NCBI RefSeq assembly: GCF_034343125.1
Contig: NZ_CP139957.1
Coordinates: forward strand, 767,001 to 831,000
Source of the DNA: Caldicellulosiruptor danielii
GTDB lineage: Bacteria > Bacillota > Thermoanaerobacteria > Caldicellulosiruptorales > Caldicellulosiruptoraceae
Direction of reading: 5' to 3'
DNA: 64,000 bases
Under the pieces are notes generated by a model. It searched no databases and was not told the DNA's origin. It saw nothing but the letters and a program-made list of their open reading frames with translations. Positions 56,016-64,000 of this stretch are shown here, one piece after another. Within the stretch, counting starts at the first letter, position 1; each line of letters starts with the position of its first letter. The position numbers and the translations under genes are program-made.

Positions 56016-57458
56016 ATGGAATATGAAGTTGTAATTGGTTTAGAGGTTCATGCTGAGCTGGCAACAAAGTCAAAGATATTTTGCTCTTGTACAACAGAAT
56101 TTGGTGGTGAACCAAACACTCACTGCTGTCCTATTTGCACTGGTATGCCGGGAGTTTTGCCAGTTCTGAACAAAAAGGCTGTGGAGTATGCTATAATGGC
56201 AGGTCTTGCGACAAACTGTGAGATTGCAAGATATAGCAAGCAGGATAGGAAAAATTATTTTTATCCAGACCTTCCAAAAGCCTACCAGATTTCGCAATAC
56301 GACCTTCCGCTTTGCCAAAATGGCTACATTGACATAGAGGTGAATGGGCAAAAAAAGAGAATTGGAATAAAGAGAATTCACATTGAAGAAGATGCCGGGA
56401 AGCTTCTTCATGACCAGTGGGATGAAGGTAGCCTTGTTGACTTTAACAGGTGTGGTGTACCGCTTATTGAAATTGTCACAGAACCTGATTTGAGGTCAAG
56501 TGAGGAAACAAGAATTTTCCTTGAAAAGCTAAAGGCAATTTTGCAATACACAGGGGTTTCTGACTGCAAGATGCAGGAAGGTTCGCTCAGAGTAGATGTA
56601 AATCTTTCTGTAAGACCGAAAGGTTCAAAAGAGTTTGGAACAAGGACCGAGATGAAAAACTTAAACTCATTTAGGTCTGTTGTGAGGGCAATTGAATATG
56701 AAGCAAAGAGGCAAATAGAGGTTTTGGAAAGTGGCGGTGTTGTTGTCCAAGAGACAAGAAGATGGGACGAGGCAAAAGGTATAACCCTTTCAATGAGGAC
56801 AAAAGAAGAAGCGCACGACTATAGATACTTTCCAGAGCCTGACCTTCCACCTATAATTGTAGACGACAGCTGGATTGAAGAGATTAGAAAGAGAATCCCT
56901 GAGCTTCCTGACCAGAAAAAGGAAAGGTATATAAAAGAGTATGGACTTCCTGAATATGATGCTGGGGTTTTGACATCATCAAAACCAATTGCAAACTATT
57001 TTGAAGAGTGTATAAAATACACGCAAAATATAAAAGCTGCAAGTAACTGGATGATGGGCGAGATCATGAGAATTCTGAATGACAGAGGCCTTGAACCTGA
57101 AGAGATTGAGAATATAAATATTAAGCCAAACCAGCTTGCAAGCTTGATTAACCTGATTGACAACAAGACAATCAGCAATACAATTGCTAAACAGGTATTT
57201 GAAGAGATGTTTGAGACAGGTAAAGACCCTGAGGTTATTGTTAAGGAAAAAGGACTTGTTCAGATAACAGACAGAAATGTAATACTTGAGGCAGTAAGAC
57301 AGGCAATAGAGAATAATCCAAAGTCTGTTGAAGACTATAAAAATGGTAAGGATAAGGCTTTTGGATTTTTAGTAGGTCAGGTTATGAAGATTACAAAGGG
57401 CAAGGCTAATCCTCAGCTTGTAAATGAAATCTTGAAAGAGGAGCTTGGGAAAGTCTAA
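56016..57458 (+). CDS. gatB: Glutamyl-tRNA(Gln)/Asp-tRNA(Asn) amidotransferase subunit B
   Basis: 480 aa from ATG 56016; GTG 56004 overlaps the GAGGTGAAAC site. [12 protein letters not shown], the zinc Cys residues in FCSCTTEFG and [26 protein letters not shown] and the YqeY-like C-terminal helices are all present. It phosphorylates and amidates mischarged tRNA. Followed by a terminator. Confidence 0.97.
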   Translation: MEYEVVIGLEVHAELATKSKIFCSCTTEFGGEPNTHCCPICTGMPGVLPVLNKKAVEYAIMAGLATNCEIARYSKQDRKNYFYPDLPKAYQISQYDLPLCQNGYIDIEVNGQKKRIGIKRIHIEEDAGKLLHDQWDEGSLVDFNRCGVPLIEIVTEPDLRSSEETRIFLEKLKAILQYTGVSDCKMQEGSLRVDVNLSVRPKGSKEFGTRTEMKNLNSFRSVVRAIEYEAKRQIEVLESGGVVVQETRRWDEAKGITLSMRTKEEAHDYRYFPEPDLPPIIVDDSWIEEIRKRIPELPDQKKERYIKEYGLPEYDAGVLTSSKPIANYFEECIKYTQNIKAASNWMMGEIMRILNDRGLEPEEIENINIKPNQLASLINLIDNKTISNTIAKQVFEEMFETGKDPEVIVKEKGLVQITDRNVILEAVRQAIENNPKSVEDYKNGKDKAFGFLVGQVMKITKGKANPQLVNEILKEELGKV

Positions 57459-57468
57459 AAGCTCAAAA

Positions 57469-57507
57469 GGGGCTTTCTTTGATTAAGTAAAGAAAGCTCC
57501 ATCTTTT
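57469..57507 (+). terminator. Terminator after gatB
   Basis: Stem GGGGCTTTCTTT / AAAGAAAGCTCC around an 8-base loop, then ATCTTTTTT. Confidence 0.85.
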
Positions 57508-57544
57508 TTAAATCTTTTTTAGAATCAAAAAGGTGAGGATAAAA

Positions 57545-57874
57545 GTGGAAACAGCGAAATTTGGTATTGAAAGAGAAACATTAGAAAAAATTATTGAAAT
57601 TTTCAAAAGATATAAACAGGTAAAAAAGGTCTGTATTTTTGGTTCGCGAGCAAGAGGAGACTTTAAAAAAGGTTCTGACATAGATATATGTGTTTGGTTG
57701 GATGATAATGGAGAAAATATAATATACAGGATTGAAGATGAATTGGAAGAGATTAACATTATATTGTTGTTTGATATAGTAGTGTTCAATAACATTACAA
57801 AAGAAAGTCTTAAAAATAGTATCCTAAAAGAAGGAGTAATTATATATGAAAGAGAGGATAATGGAAAAATTTGA
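57545..57874 (+). CDS. mntA: MNT-type nucleotidyltransferase (MntA-like antitoxin)
   Basis: 109 aa from GTG 57545, spaced from AAAGGTGAGG; the GTG at 57533 lies inside that site. The polymerase-beta-type motif VCIFGSRARGDFKKGSDIDI is intact (GSRAR...SDID), with a later Asp in LLFDIVVF. In type VII systems such a protein AMPylates and silences its HEPN partner. It overlaps the next gene by 29 bases. Confidence 0.85.
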   Translation: METAKFGIERETLEKIIEIFKRYKQVKKVCIFGSRARGDFKKGSDIDICVWLDDNGENIIYRIEDELEEINIILLFDIVVFNNITKESLKNSILKEGVIIYEREDNGKI

Positions 57875-58247
57875 AGATTTTAAAAATGCTTTGGTAAGAC
57901 TTGAAGAAGGTATAAAAGTAGAGCCACAGATAGATATTATAATGGATGGTGTGATTCAGAGATTTGAATTTGTATTTGAACTTTCATGGAAACTAATGAG
58001 AGAATATTTAAAATTTGTTGGTTTGGAAGTAAATAATCCCCGAGGTGTCATAAAATATGCCTTCCAAAATGGTGTTATAGAGGATGCAGATAAATGGCTT
58101 AAAATGCTTTATGATAGGAATATGACTTCACATTTGTACGACCAGAAAATAGCACATGGTATTTATGAAAGCATAAAGAACGAATATATAGATTTGTTTA
58201 AAAAGTTGCAAAGCAAGTTCGAAGATATAATATCCTCTGAGCTTTGA
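57846..58247 (+). CDS. hepT: HEPN-family HI0074-like protein (HepT-like toxin)
   Basis: 133 aa. EKFEDFKNALVRLEEGIKVE, IMDGVIQRFEFVFELSWKLM, LEVNNPRGVIKYAF and RNMTSH (the R-x4-H ribonuclease motif of HEPN toxins) followed by YDQKIAHGIY. ATG 57846 follows AGAAGGAG; ATG 57861 is an alternative. With mntA it forms a MntA-HepT pair inserted between gatB and the M16 genes. Confidence 0.85.
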   Translation: MKERIMEKFEDFKNALVRLEEGIKVEPQIDIIMDGVIQRFEFVFELSWKLMREYLKFVGLEVNNPRGVIKYAFQNGVIEDADKWLKMLYDRNMTSHLYDQKIAHGIYESIKNEYIDLFKKLQSKFEDIISSEL

Positions 58248-58271
58248 AATTTAAGTATGAAGATTTGAGAA

Positions 58272-58298
58272 AAATACATCAAATTTGTTGATGTATTT
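58272..58298. repeat. Perfect 11-bp dyad in the intergenic region
   Basis: AAATACATCAA (58272-58282) / TTGATGTATTT (58288-58298) with a 5-base spacer. No T-run follows, so it could be an operator or a weak terminator. Confidence 0.45.
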
Positions 58299-58357
58299 GT
58301 AACAAAAGGGTAAAATAAATTTTAAATAGGCAATTTTTAAAAGCAGTTTTTGAGGAG

Positions 58358-59623
58358 ATGAGAAAGGTGCAAAAGATAAGCTCAAACAACAATCATTATA
58401 TGGCATTTTGCGATGATAGATTTAAGATAAACAGAGTTGTGGTAACCTTTGTGGACAGGCTTGAAAGAGAAAAGAACACAAAAAATGCGCTATTCCCTAT
58501 GGTTTTGGTAAGGGGAAATAATAAATATAAAGATATGAAAGAGATAAACAGAGTTTTGGATAATATGTATGGAGCTATTTTAAGCATAGACATTGATAAA
58601 AAAGGAGATTTGCAGATAATCACATTTGGGCTGAGCTTTTTAAACGATAGATTTGCTGGTGAACAGCTTTTTGAGAAAGCCTTGTTGTTTTTACGTGACA
58701 TAATCTATGGACCGATAGAATATGGTGGTGGATTTGAACAAGAGGTTATAGAGCAGGAAAAGAACAATCTAAAACAGGAGATAGAGAGCAGGATAAATGA
58801 CAAGGTGCAATACGCAATTGATAGGTGCATAGAGATAATGTTTGAAGGACAAAGCTATGCTCTTTATGAAAAAGGAAATGTTGAGGATTTAGAAAGTATC
58901 ACAAAAGATGACCTATTTTCACAATACAAAAAAGTTGTTGAGAAAAAACCTATGTATGTGATGGTTTATGGTGATTATAATGAAGAGTATGCTATCTCTA
59001 AAGCGGAAGAAGTATTTGGCAGAAAAGAAAGAGAGAACATTAAAAACAATTTTTCTATAAATATCCCATTTAATAGCACAAGATATGTTACAGAAGAGAT
59101 GGAGGTAAACCAAGGCAAGATTTCACTTGGTATAAGGACAAATGTTGATACCACAACTTCTGACTACTACAAGCTTTTGATGTTAAATGGGATTTTAGGT
59201 GCATCGCCAAAGTCAAAACTATTTGAAAATGTGCGTGAAAAGGCTTCACTGTGCTATTATGCATTTTCAAGAGTTGACAGATTTAAGCCTGTAATGGTAA
59301 TAAGCTCTGGAATAGAAGTAGAAAACTATGAAAAGGCTTTGAATTTGATTTTACAGCAAATTGAGGATATCAAAAATGGAAATATTTCAGATATTGAGTA
59401 TGAAAGTGCTATCAACTATTACAAAACTGCACTAATGGCTATTTATGACAGTCCAAGAGATCTTCTTGGATTTTACTTCAACCAAGCTTTAGTGGATGAG
59501 ATGACAGAGCCCAAAGATGTTTTTGAAAGGTTGAAAACCATTAAGATTTCTGAGATACAAGATGTTGCCAATAGATTTGAGCTTGACACTGTATATTTTT
59601 TGAGAAGCAGAGGTGCAATGTAA
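58358..59623 (+). CDS. M16-family peptidase homologue lacking the zinc motif (YmfF-like)
   Basis: 421 aa with the M16 fold (LDNMYGAILSIDIDKKGDLQ, EVIEQEKNNLKQEIESRIND, LGASPKSKLFENVREKASLC) but no HxxEH. The corresponding N-terminal stretch reads LFPMVLVRGNN. It is therefore the non-catalytic half of an M16 pair; the catalytic half starts two bases later. Start near 58358 (ATG) behind GAGGAGATG-type sequence. Confidence 0.85.
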   Translation: MRKVQKISSNNNHYMAFCDDRFKINRVVVTFVDRLEREKNTKNALFPMVLVRGNNKYKDMKEINRVLDNMYGAILSIDIDKKGDLQIITFGLSFLNDRFAGEQLFEKALLFLRDIIYGPIEYGGGFEQEVIEQEKNNLKQEIESRINDKVQYAIDRCIEIMFEGQSYALYEKGNVEDLESITKDDLFSQYKKVVEKKPMYVMVYGDYNEEYAISKAEEVFGRKERENIKNNFSINIPFNSTRYVTEEMEVNQGKISLGIRTNVDTTTSDYYKLLMLNGILGASPKSKLFENVREKASLCYYAFSRVDRFKPVMVISSGIEVENYEKALNLILQQIEDIKNGNISDIEYESAINYYKTALMAIYDSPRDLLGFYFNQALVDEMTEPKDVFERLKTIKISEIQDVANRFELDTVYFLRSRGAM

Positions 59624-59624
59624 G

Positions 59625-60905
59625 ATGGAGAGAATATATGACGATATTTTACACGAAGAGATTTATGTGAATTCGTATACAAATGGGCTCAAAGCATTTG
59701 TCATAAAGAAAAAGAACTTTAGCAAAGTGTTTGCGGGTTATGCCACAAAGTATGGGTCTGTTGACAACAAGTTTGTTCACCCCAAGACAAATGAAGTAGT
59801 CGAGGTACCAGAAGGAATAGCACATTTTTTAGAACATAAATTATTTGAAGAGCAAGAGGGAAATGTATTTGACAGGTTTGCAAAGTTTGGTGCAATGGCA
59901 AATGCCTTTACCTCATTTAAAGAGACAGTTTACTATTTCATTTCAACCCAAAACTTTTACGAAAATCTTGAAATACTTTTAGATTTTGTACAAAATCCAT
60001 ATTTTACAGACCAGAATGTAGAAAAAGAAAAGGGAATAATTGCCCAAGAGATAAGAATGTATCAAGACAATCCTAATTGGAGAGTTTATTTTAATCTCTT
60101 GAATGCTTTATATGTTAATCATCCTGTTAAGATTGATATAGCAGGTACACTTGAAAGTATACAAAGAATAACAAAAGATGACCTCTATCTTTGCTATAAC
60201 ACATTTTACCATCCAAGCAATATGATAATTGTTGTGTGTGGTGATGTTGAGCCGCAAAAGGTGTTTGACATGATTGAGAGAATGGAAAAGACAAAAGAAT
60301 ATCAGAGCTTAATCGAAAGAATGTATACTGAAGAGCCGCCAGGAGTAAATCAGAAGCGAATAGAAGTAAAACTTGCAATTTCAAACCCAATTTTTTATAT
60401 AGGCTTTAAAGATACTCTTAATGACCTTCCGCCATATGAGATGATGATGAAAGATATCCACACACAAATTCTATCTGAGATAATCTTTGGGAAGTCCACA
60501 GATTTTTATGAAAGTCTTTACAAAGAAGGACTAATCAATCAAAATTTTGGGTTTGAATACACTTGTGAACCTGAATATTCATTTTTCATGATAGGCGGAG
60601 AGAGCAAGGACCCAGATAAGGTTTATGAAAGAGTACTTGAACACATAGAAGATATTAAGAGAAGAGGTATTGACAAAGAAGAGTTTGAGAGGGCAAAAAA
60701 GGTTGTGCTGGGGAGCCATCTCAGAAAATTTGACAATCCTGAAAAACTCTCTGTTGAGTTTATATACAGCTATTTCAAAGGAGTCAATATTTTTGAGTAC
60801 GTCAAAGAAATATCTTCTGTGTCATTTGAGATGTGTGAAAAAAGGCTAAAAGAATTTTTTAATGAAAGTACTAGCTGTATATCAATTGTATGGCCGGCAG
60901 ATTGA
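59625..60905 (+). CDS. M16-family zinc peptidase (YmfH-like)
   Basis: 426 aa from ATG 59625, behind AGAGGTG. The zinc motif HFLEH is at residues 67-71 and the third ligand Glu in EKGIIAQEIRMYQ. FGAMANAFTSFKETVYYF is the family's substrate-cradle segment. It forms a heterodimer-like pair with the preceding protein. Substrate unknown; lgt follows. Confidence 0.9.
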   Translation: MERIYDDILHEEIYVNSYTNGLKAFVIKKKNFSKVFAGYATKYGSVDNKFVHPKTNEVVEVPEGIAHFLEHKLFEEQEGNVFDRFAKFGAMANAFTSFKETVYYFISTQNFYENLEILLDFVQNPYFTDQNVEKEKGIIAQEIRMYQDNPNWRVYFNLLNALYVNHPVKIDIAGTLESIQRITKDDLYLCYNTFYHPSNMIIVVCGDVEPQKVFDMIERMEKTKEYQSLIERMYTEEPPGVNQKRIEVKLAISNPIFYIGFKDTLNDLPPYEMMMKDIHTQILSEIIFGKSTDFYESLYKEGLINQNFGFEYTCEPEYSFFMIGGESKDPDKVYERVLEHIEDIKRRGIDKEEFERAKKVVLGSHLRKFDNPEKLSVEFIYSYFKGVNIFEYVKEISSVSFEMCEKRLKEFFNESTSCISIVWPAD

Positions 60906-60932
60906 AAAAATAAAGATATGGAGTAAAGAACA

Positions 60933-61736
60933 ATGATAGATGATAGCATAGTCTTTCCAGGTCTTGGCTTGAGGTTTAACTTTAGTCCAGTTGCATTTGA
61001 GATTTTTGGGCTTGAGGTTAGATGGTACGGGATTATAATTGCAATTGGTTTTTTATGTGGTTTTCTTGCAAGCACATATTTTGCTAAAAAAGAAGATGTA
61101 AACCCCGAGGTTTTGCTTGACATTGCAATAATTGCAACGCCTGTTGCAATAATCTTTGCGAGGGCTTATTATGTGATTTTTAATTTTAATGAGTTCAAAG
61201 ACAATATTCTAAGTATTTTTGCCATTCGTCAGGGTGGAATTGCAATATATGGAGCAGTTATAGGAGCACTTTTGAGTACGTACATTTATTGCAGGATAAA
61301 AAATATAAATTTTTTCAAGATATGTGATGTCAGTGTTCATGGTCTAATATTAGGGCAGGCAATAGGAAGATGGGGTAACTTTGCAAACAGGGAAGCGTAC
61401 GGCTATGAGACAAATCTTCCATGGCGTATGCAGATTTATAGCAGTGAGGCGGGAAGAAGGATAGAGGTTCATCCAACATTTTTGTATGAATCTCTATGGA
61501 ATTTTTTTGTCTTCTTGCTTTTGATATTTTTAAGAAAGTACAAAAAGAAAGAGGGGGATATTTTAGGGTTTTATTTAATATTTTATTCAATAGGCAGGTT
61601 CTTTATAGAAGGTTTGAGGACAGACAGTTTAATGATAGGAAATTTTAGAGTCTCTCAGAGTGTTGCGGTCTTGTGCATTGTCGCGGGAAGTGCGATTGTG
61701 GTAGGAAACAGGAGGTCATTTTTCGACAAAATATAG
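60933..61736 (+). CDS. lgt: Prolipoprotein diacylglyceryl transferase
   Basis: 267 aa, seven hydrophobic segments. RWYGIIIAIGFLCGF, the HG-containing loop VHGLILGQAIGRWGNFANRE with the Lgt signature, and HPTFLYESLWNF are present. It adds the lipid to lipobox Cys, such as in the lipoprotein at 14890-16140. Confidence 0.95.
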   Translation: MIDDSIVFPGLGLRFNFSPVAFEIFGLEVRWYGIIIAIGFLCGFLASTYFAKKEDVNPEVLLDIAIIATPVAIIFARAYYVIFNFNEFKDNILSIFAIRQGGIAIYGAVIGALLSTYIYCRIKNINFFKICDVSVHGLILGQAIGRWGNFANREAYGYETNLPWRMQIYSSEAGRRIEVHPTFLYESLWNFFVFLLLIFLRKYKKKEGDILGFYLIFYSIGRFFIEGLRTDSLMIGNFRVSQSVAVLCIVAGSAIVVGNRRSFFDKI

Positions 61737-61773
61737 CAAAAAAACAGCACAATGTATTTTTAGAGTATTTTTG

Positions 61774-61802
61774 TTGACAAAATACGCATTTGGGTTTATA
61801 AT
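61774..61802 (+). promoter_or_regulatory. Consensus sigma-A promoter of the Spo0E-like gene
   Basis: TTGACA (61774-61779), 17-base spacer, TATAAT (61797-61802), 31 bases before ATG 61834. Confidence 0.85.
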
Positions 61803-61833
61803 TAAAATACAATCTTTGTAAGATGGTGGGAAT

Positions 61834-62013
61834 ATGATAACAGAAAAGATAATGAAACTGAGAGAAAAGCTGGATGAACTGATTAACAGCAATGCTGACT
61901 ATGACTCAATATATCATGTCAGTACGGAGCTGGACAAGCTCATTTTGGATTATTACAAAGAGAGAAACGAAATGGTGCTCAAAAAGCTAATCAAAAAGGA
62001 AGGGAATGTGTGA
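61834..62013 (+). CDS. Spo0E-like aspartyl-phosphate phosphatase
   Basis: 59 aa: MITEKIMKLREKLDELINSN, then YHVSTELDKLILDYYKE. The S-x-E-L-D signature and helix-loop-helix size fit the Spo0E family, which dephosphorylates Spo0A~P. ATG 61834 follows AGATGGTGGG. It has its own consensus promoter and terminator, so is expressed alone. Confidence 0.8.
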   Translation: MITEKIMKLREKLDELINSNADYDSIYHVSTELDKLILDYYKERNEMVLKKLIKKEGNV

Positions 62014-62089
62014 AAAAATTTGCATAGTCAAAAAGAGCCTGATAGCGGGGGGCAAGACACAAAAGATGAGAAATTTTTAAGATATAGAA

Positions 62090-62122
62090 ATAGGGCAGAA
62101 AAAAATCTGCCCTATTTTTTTT
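62090..62122 (+). terminator. Terminator after the Spo0E-like gene
   Basis: Stem ATAGGGCAG (62090-62098) / CTGCCCTAT (62106-62114), then TTTTTTTTG. Confidence 0.9.
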
Positions 62123-62164
62123 GTTTGTTGAAGGATTTTTCAAATTGGTATAGAATATTTTTAT

Positions 62165-62191
62165 AAAGTGGTTCAAAGTGGAGTAAAGTGG
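62165..62191 (+). promoter_or_regulatory. Three MraZ-binding repeats upstream of mraZ
   Basis: AAAGTGG occurs at 62165-62171, 62175-62181 and 62185-62191, exactly 10 bases apart. MraZ binds such direct GTGG-type repeats to repress its own operon. The last copy doubles as the likely ribosome-binding site. A TATAGA at 62149-62154 may be the -10. Confidence 0.75.
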
Positions 62192-62195
62192 TTGA

Positions 62196-62627
62196 ATGTT
62201 AATAGGAGAATACAAACATGTGGTGGATAGCAAAGGTAGAATAATTCTTCCTTCCAAATTCAGAGAAGAGCTTGGTGAGAGGTTTATACTTACAAAAGGA
62301 CTTGACAACTGTCTTTTTGGTTATTCTTTAAAAGAGTGGACTGTACTTGAGGAAAAGCTCAAGAAACTTCCACTTACAAGCAAAGAAGCGCGAACATTTT
62401 TAAGGTTTTTCTTTGCGGGGGCCTGTGAATGCGAGGTTGACAAACAAGGAAGAATCCTCATTCCGCAGAACCTCAGAGAATATGCAGGTATTCAAAAAGA
62501 GGTATTTATAATTGGTGTCATGACAAGAATTGAAATATGGAGCGAGGATAACTGGCTCAAGGAGATGACCAATGAAAACCTTTCGGTTGACAGAATAGCA
62601 CAGAAAATGGAGGAGCTGGGCATATAA
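62196..62627 (+). CDS. mraZ: Transcriptional regulator MraZ
   Basis: 143 aa with two AbrB-like halves ([17 protein letters not shown] and [17 protein letters not shown]). First gene of the division and cell-wall cluster. Probably autoregulated through the three repeats directly upstream. Confidence 0.95.
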   Translation: MLIGEYKHVVDSKGRIILPSKFREELGERFILTKGLDNCLFGYSLKEWTVLEEKLKKLPLTSKEARTFLRFFFAGACECEVDKQGRILIPQNLREYAGIQKEVFIIGVMTRIEIWSEDNWLKEMTNENLSVDRIAQKMEELGI

Positions 62628-62654
62628 CTTTTAGAAGGAATAGGGGAAAGTTTG

Positions 62655-63578
62655 ATGTATGAACATATACCAGTACTACTTGAAGAATCCGTAACTTTTT
62701 TGATTACAAATCCAGATGGAATTTATGTTGATGCTACTTTTGGTCTTGGTGGACATTCAAAAAGAATTCTTGAAAAGCTATCTAGTAAGGGTTTTCTTAT
62801 TGCCATTGACAGGGACTTAGAAGCCATTGAGCTTGGCAAAAGAAGGTTAGAAGGGTACAAGAATATAAAAGTTGTGCACTCTTCGTTTTCAAAAGTGGAT
62901 GAAGTACTTAAAAGTTTAGGGATTGAAAAGATAGATGGAATACTTTTCGACTTTGGAGTTTCCTCTTTGCAGCTTGACAAACAGGAGAGAGGTTTTTCAT
63001 ACAATAAAGAAGCATTTTTGGATATGAGGATGGATACAACATCAAAGCTTACAGCATATGATGTTGTCAATTTCTATTCCCAGGAAGATTTGGAGAGGAT
63101 AATTAGAGAGTATGGTGAAGAGAGGTTTGCAAGAAAAATTGCAAAAGCTATTGTAGAAAAAAGAAGAAAAAAGCCTATTGAAACTACAACAGAGCTGAGC
63201 AGTTTAATTTCTTCTTTAGTAGCAAAATCAAAGGACGGGTCACACCCTGCACAGAGAACCTTCCAGGCCATCCGAATAGAAGTAAACAGAGAGCTTGATG
63301 AGATAAAGATTGCGCTTGAAAAGAGTTTGAGGTTTTTGAAATCTGGTGGGAGGATATGTGCAATTTCTTTTCACTCTCTTGAGGACAGAATAGTAAAAGA
63401 GTTTTTCAAAATTCACTCTCTTGAGTGCATTTGCCCGAAAGACATCCCTGTCTGCGTATGTGGCAAGAAAAAAGAACTTAACATCATTACAAAAAAGCCA
63501 ATAACCCCTTCTAAAGAAGAAATTGAGAAAAACAAAAGAAGTCATAGCGCAAAGCTGAGAGTTGCCGAAAAGGTTTGA
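62655..63578 (+). CDS. rsmH: 16S rRNA (cytosine1402-N4)-methyltransferase
   Basis: 307 aa from ATG 62655, behind AGGGGAAAG. HIPVLLEESVTFL, VDATFGLGGHSKRIL (motif I), ILFDFGVSSLQLD, ERGFSYNKEAFLDMRMD, HPAQRTFQAIRIEVN and FHSLEDRIVKEFF are diagnostic of RsmH/MraW. Confidence 0.97.
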   Translation: MYEHIPVLLEESVTFLITNPDGIYVDATFGLGGHSKRILEKLSSKGFLIAIDRDLEAIELGKRRLEGYKNIKVVHSSFSKVDEVLKSLGIEKIDGILFDFGVSSLQLDKQERGFSYNKEAFLDMRMDTTSKLTAYDVVNFYSQEDLERIIREYGEERFARKIAKAIVEKRRKKPIETTTELSSLISSLVAKSKDGSHPAQRTFQAIRIEVNRELDEIKIALEKSLRFLKSGGRICAISFHSLEDRIVKEFFKIHSLECICPKDIPVCVCGKKKELNIITKKPITPSKEEIEKNKRSHSAKLRVAEKV

Positions 63579-63600
63579 TAATAAAGGAGGTTTTTTAAAT

Positions 63601-64000
63601 GCCAAGAACAGGTTCAGCAATTTACAGTGAGGAGTACTGGGAAGGTTATAATGCGGAAAGAGAAGAGATTGAACAGGAGATTGCCAGAAAAAATCAGATA
63701 AGAAAGCAAATTTCAAAACAAAAAAAGCTTGAGAAGGTGAGATTTTTAAGGAAAGTATTGTTTGTTTGTATATTTTGCAGTATGTCAATAATTATTATGT
63801 GTGGGTATGTAAATATTACAATTGAGAGAGCAAAACTTGCCCAGCTTCAGAATGAACTTAAATTGCAAACCGATATCAACAAGCAGTTAAAGCTTGAGAT
63901 AGATGGCAAGCTTACTCTATCTGAGATAGAAAAGATTGCACAGCAGAAATATTTAATGACATATCCTGACTTTTCTCAGGTTGTTTATGTAACTGTTCCT
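63601..64000 (+). CDS. ftsL: FtsL/DivIC-like cell-division protein, truncated by the window end
   Basis: ATG 63601 follows AAAGGAGG, 22 bases after rsmH; about 133 codons are visible. A charged cytoplasmic N-terminus, one membrane segment (VLFVCIFCSMSIIIMCGYV) and an external coiled coil (ERAKLAQLQNELKLQTDINK) followed by LTLSEIEKIAQQKYLMTYPD are the FtsL layout. Position behind rsmH supports ftsL over divIC. Confidence 0.85.

Overview
The window is AT-rich Firmicute DNA. Gene content and order point to a thermophilic anaerobic clostridium, most likely Caldicellulosiruptor or a close relative: dgt-dnaG-sigA, mltG-trmR-U32 peptidase, gatCAB, mraZ-rsmH-ftsL, a membrane pyrophosphatase, rhamnose/fucose-type isomerases, and Gram-positive Shine-Dalgarno and sigma-A signals. 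The genus is an inference from remembered protein families; no database search was run.

Layout. 0-3.1 kb: sugar metabolism (DeoR-type regulator tail, L-rhamnose isomerase, and a convergent frameshifted L-fucose/L-arabinose-isomerase-like gene). 3.3-11 kb: protein quality control (tig, clpP, clpX) and the replication/transcription group dgt-dnaG-sigA. 11-23 kb: accessory envelope and secreted genes (coiled-coil/NPCBM-like protein, TcaA-like zinc-ribbon protein, Yip1-like membrane protein, RsiV-like lipoprotein, WG-repeat protein, beta-propeller-like protein) followed by a ComEC-like metallo-beta-lactamase with a Cys-rich partner. 23-34 kb: an unstable accessory island. It holds two copies of a secreted SLH-like gene pair (one copy dead), an AbiF-type HEPN gene with a probable structured RNA in front of it, three nested insertion sequences, hicBA, and a PIN-domain toxin pair. 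34-50 kb: core genes (typA, mltG, trmR, U32 peptidase, sigK, tRNA-Pro, DUF402, corrinoid methyltransferase, DUF512, der, plsY, csp, hslO, five tRNAs, hppA). 50-54 kb: a RiPP cluster (Cys-containing precursor, radical SAM/SPASM maturase, ABC exporter). 54-64 kb: gatCAB, MntA-HepT, two M16 peptidases, lgt, a Spo0E-like gene, and the start of the division/cell-wall cluster mraZ-rsmH-ftsL.

Most notable. (1) The 50.3-54.0 kb sactipeptide-like cluster. (2) A set of nested ISs whose outermost element split a perfect TTGACA-N17-TATAAT promoter, originally driving the abiF-associated RNA, and duplicated its -10 box. (3) A foldback hairpin over the Shine-Dalgarno of that outer transposase. (4) A broken trigger-factor reading frame whose break sits exactly on an in-frame A AAA AAG slippery heptamer. 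(5) At least twelve single-base homopolymer frameshifts, nearly all in accessory genes, which suggests relaxed selection, although sequencing error cannot be excluded from one sequence alone.
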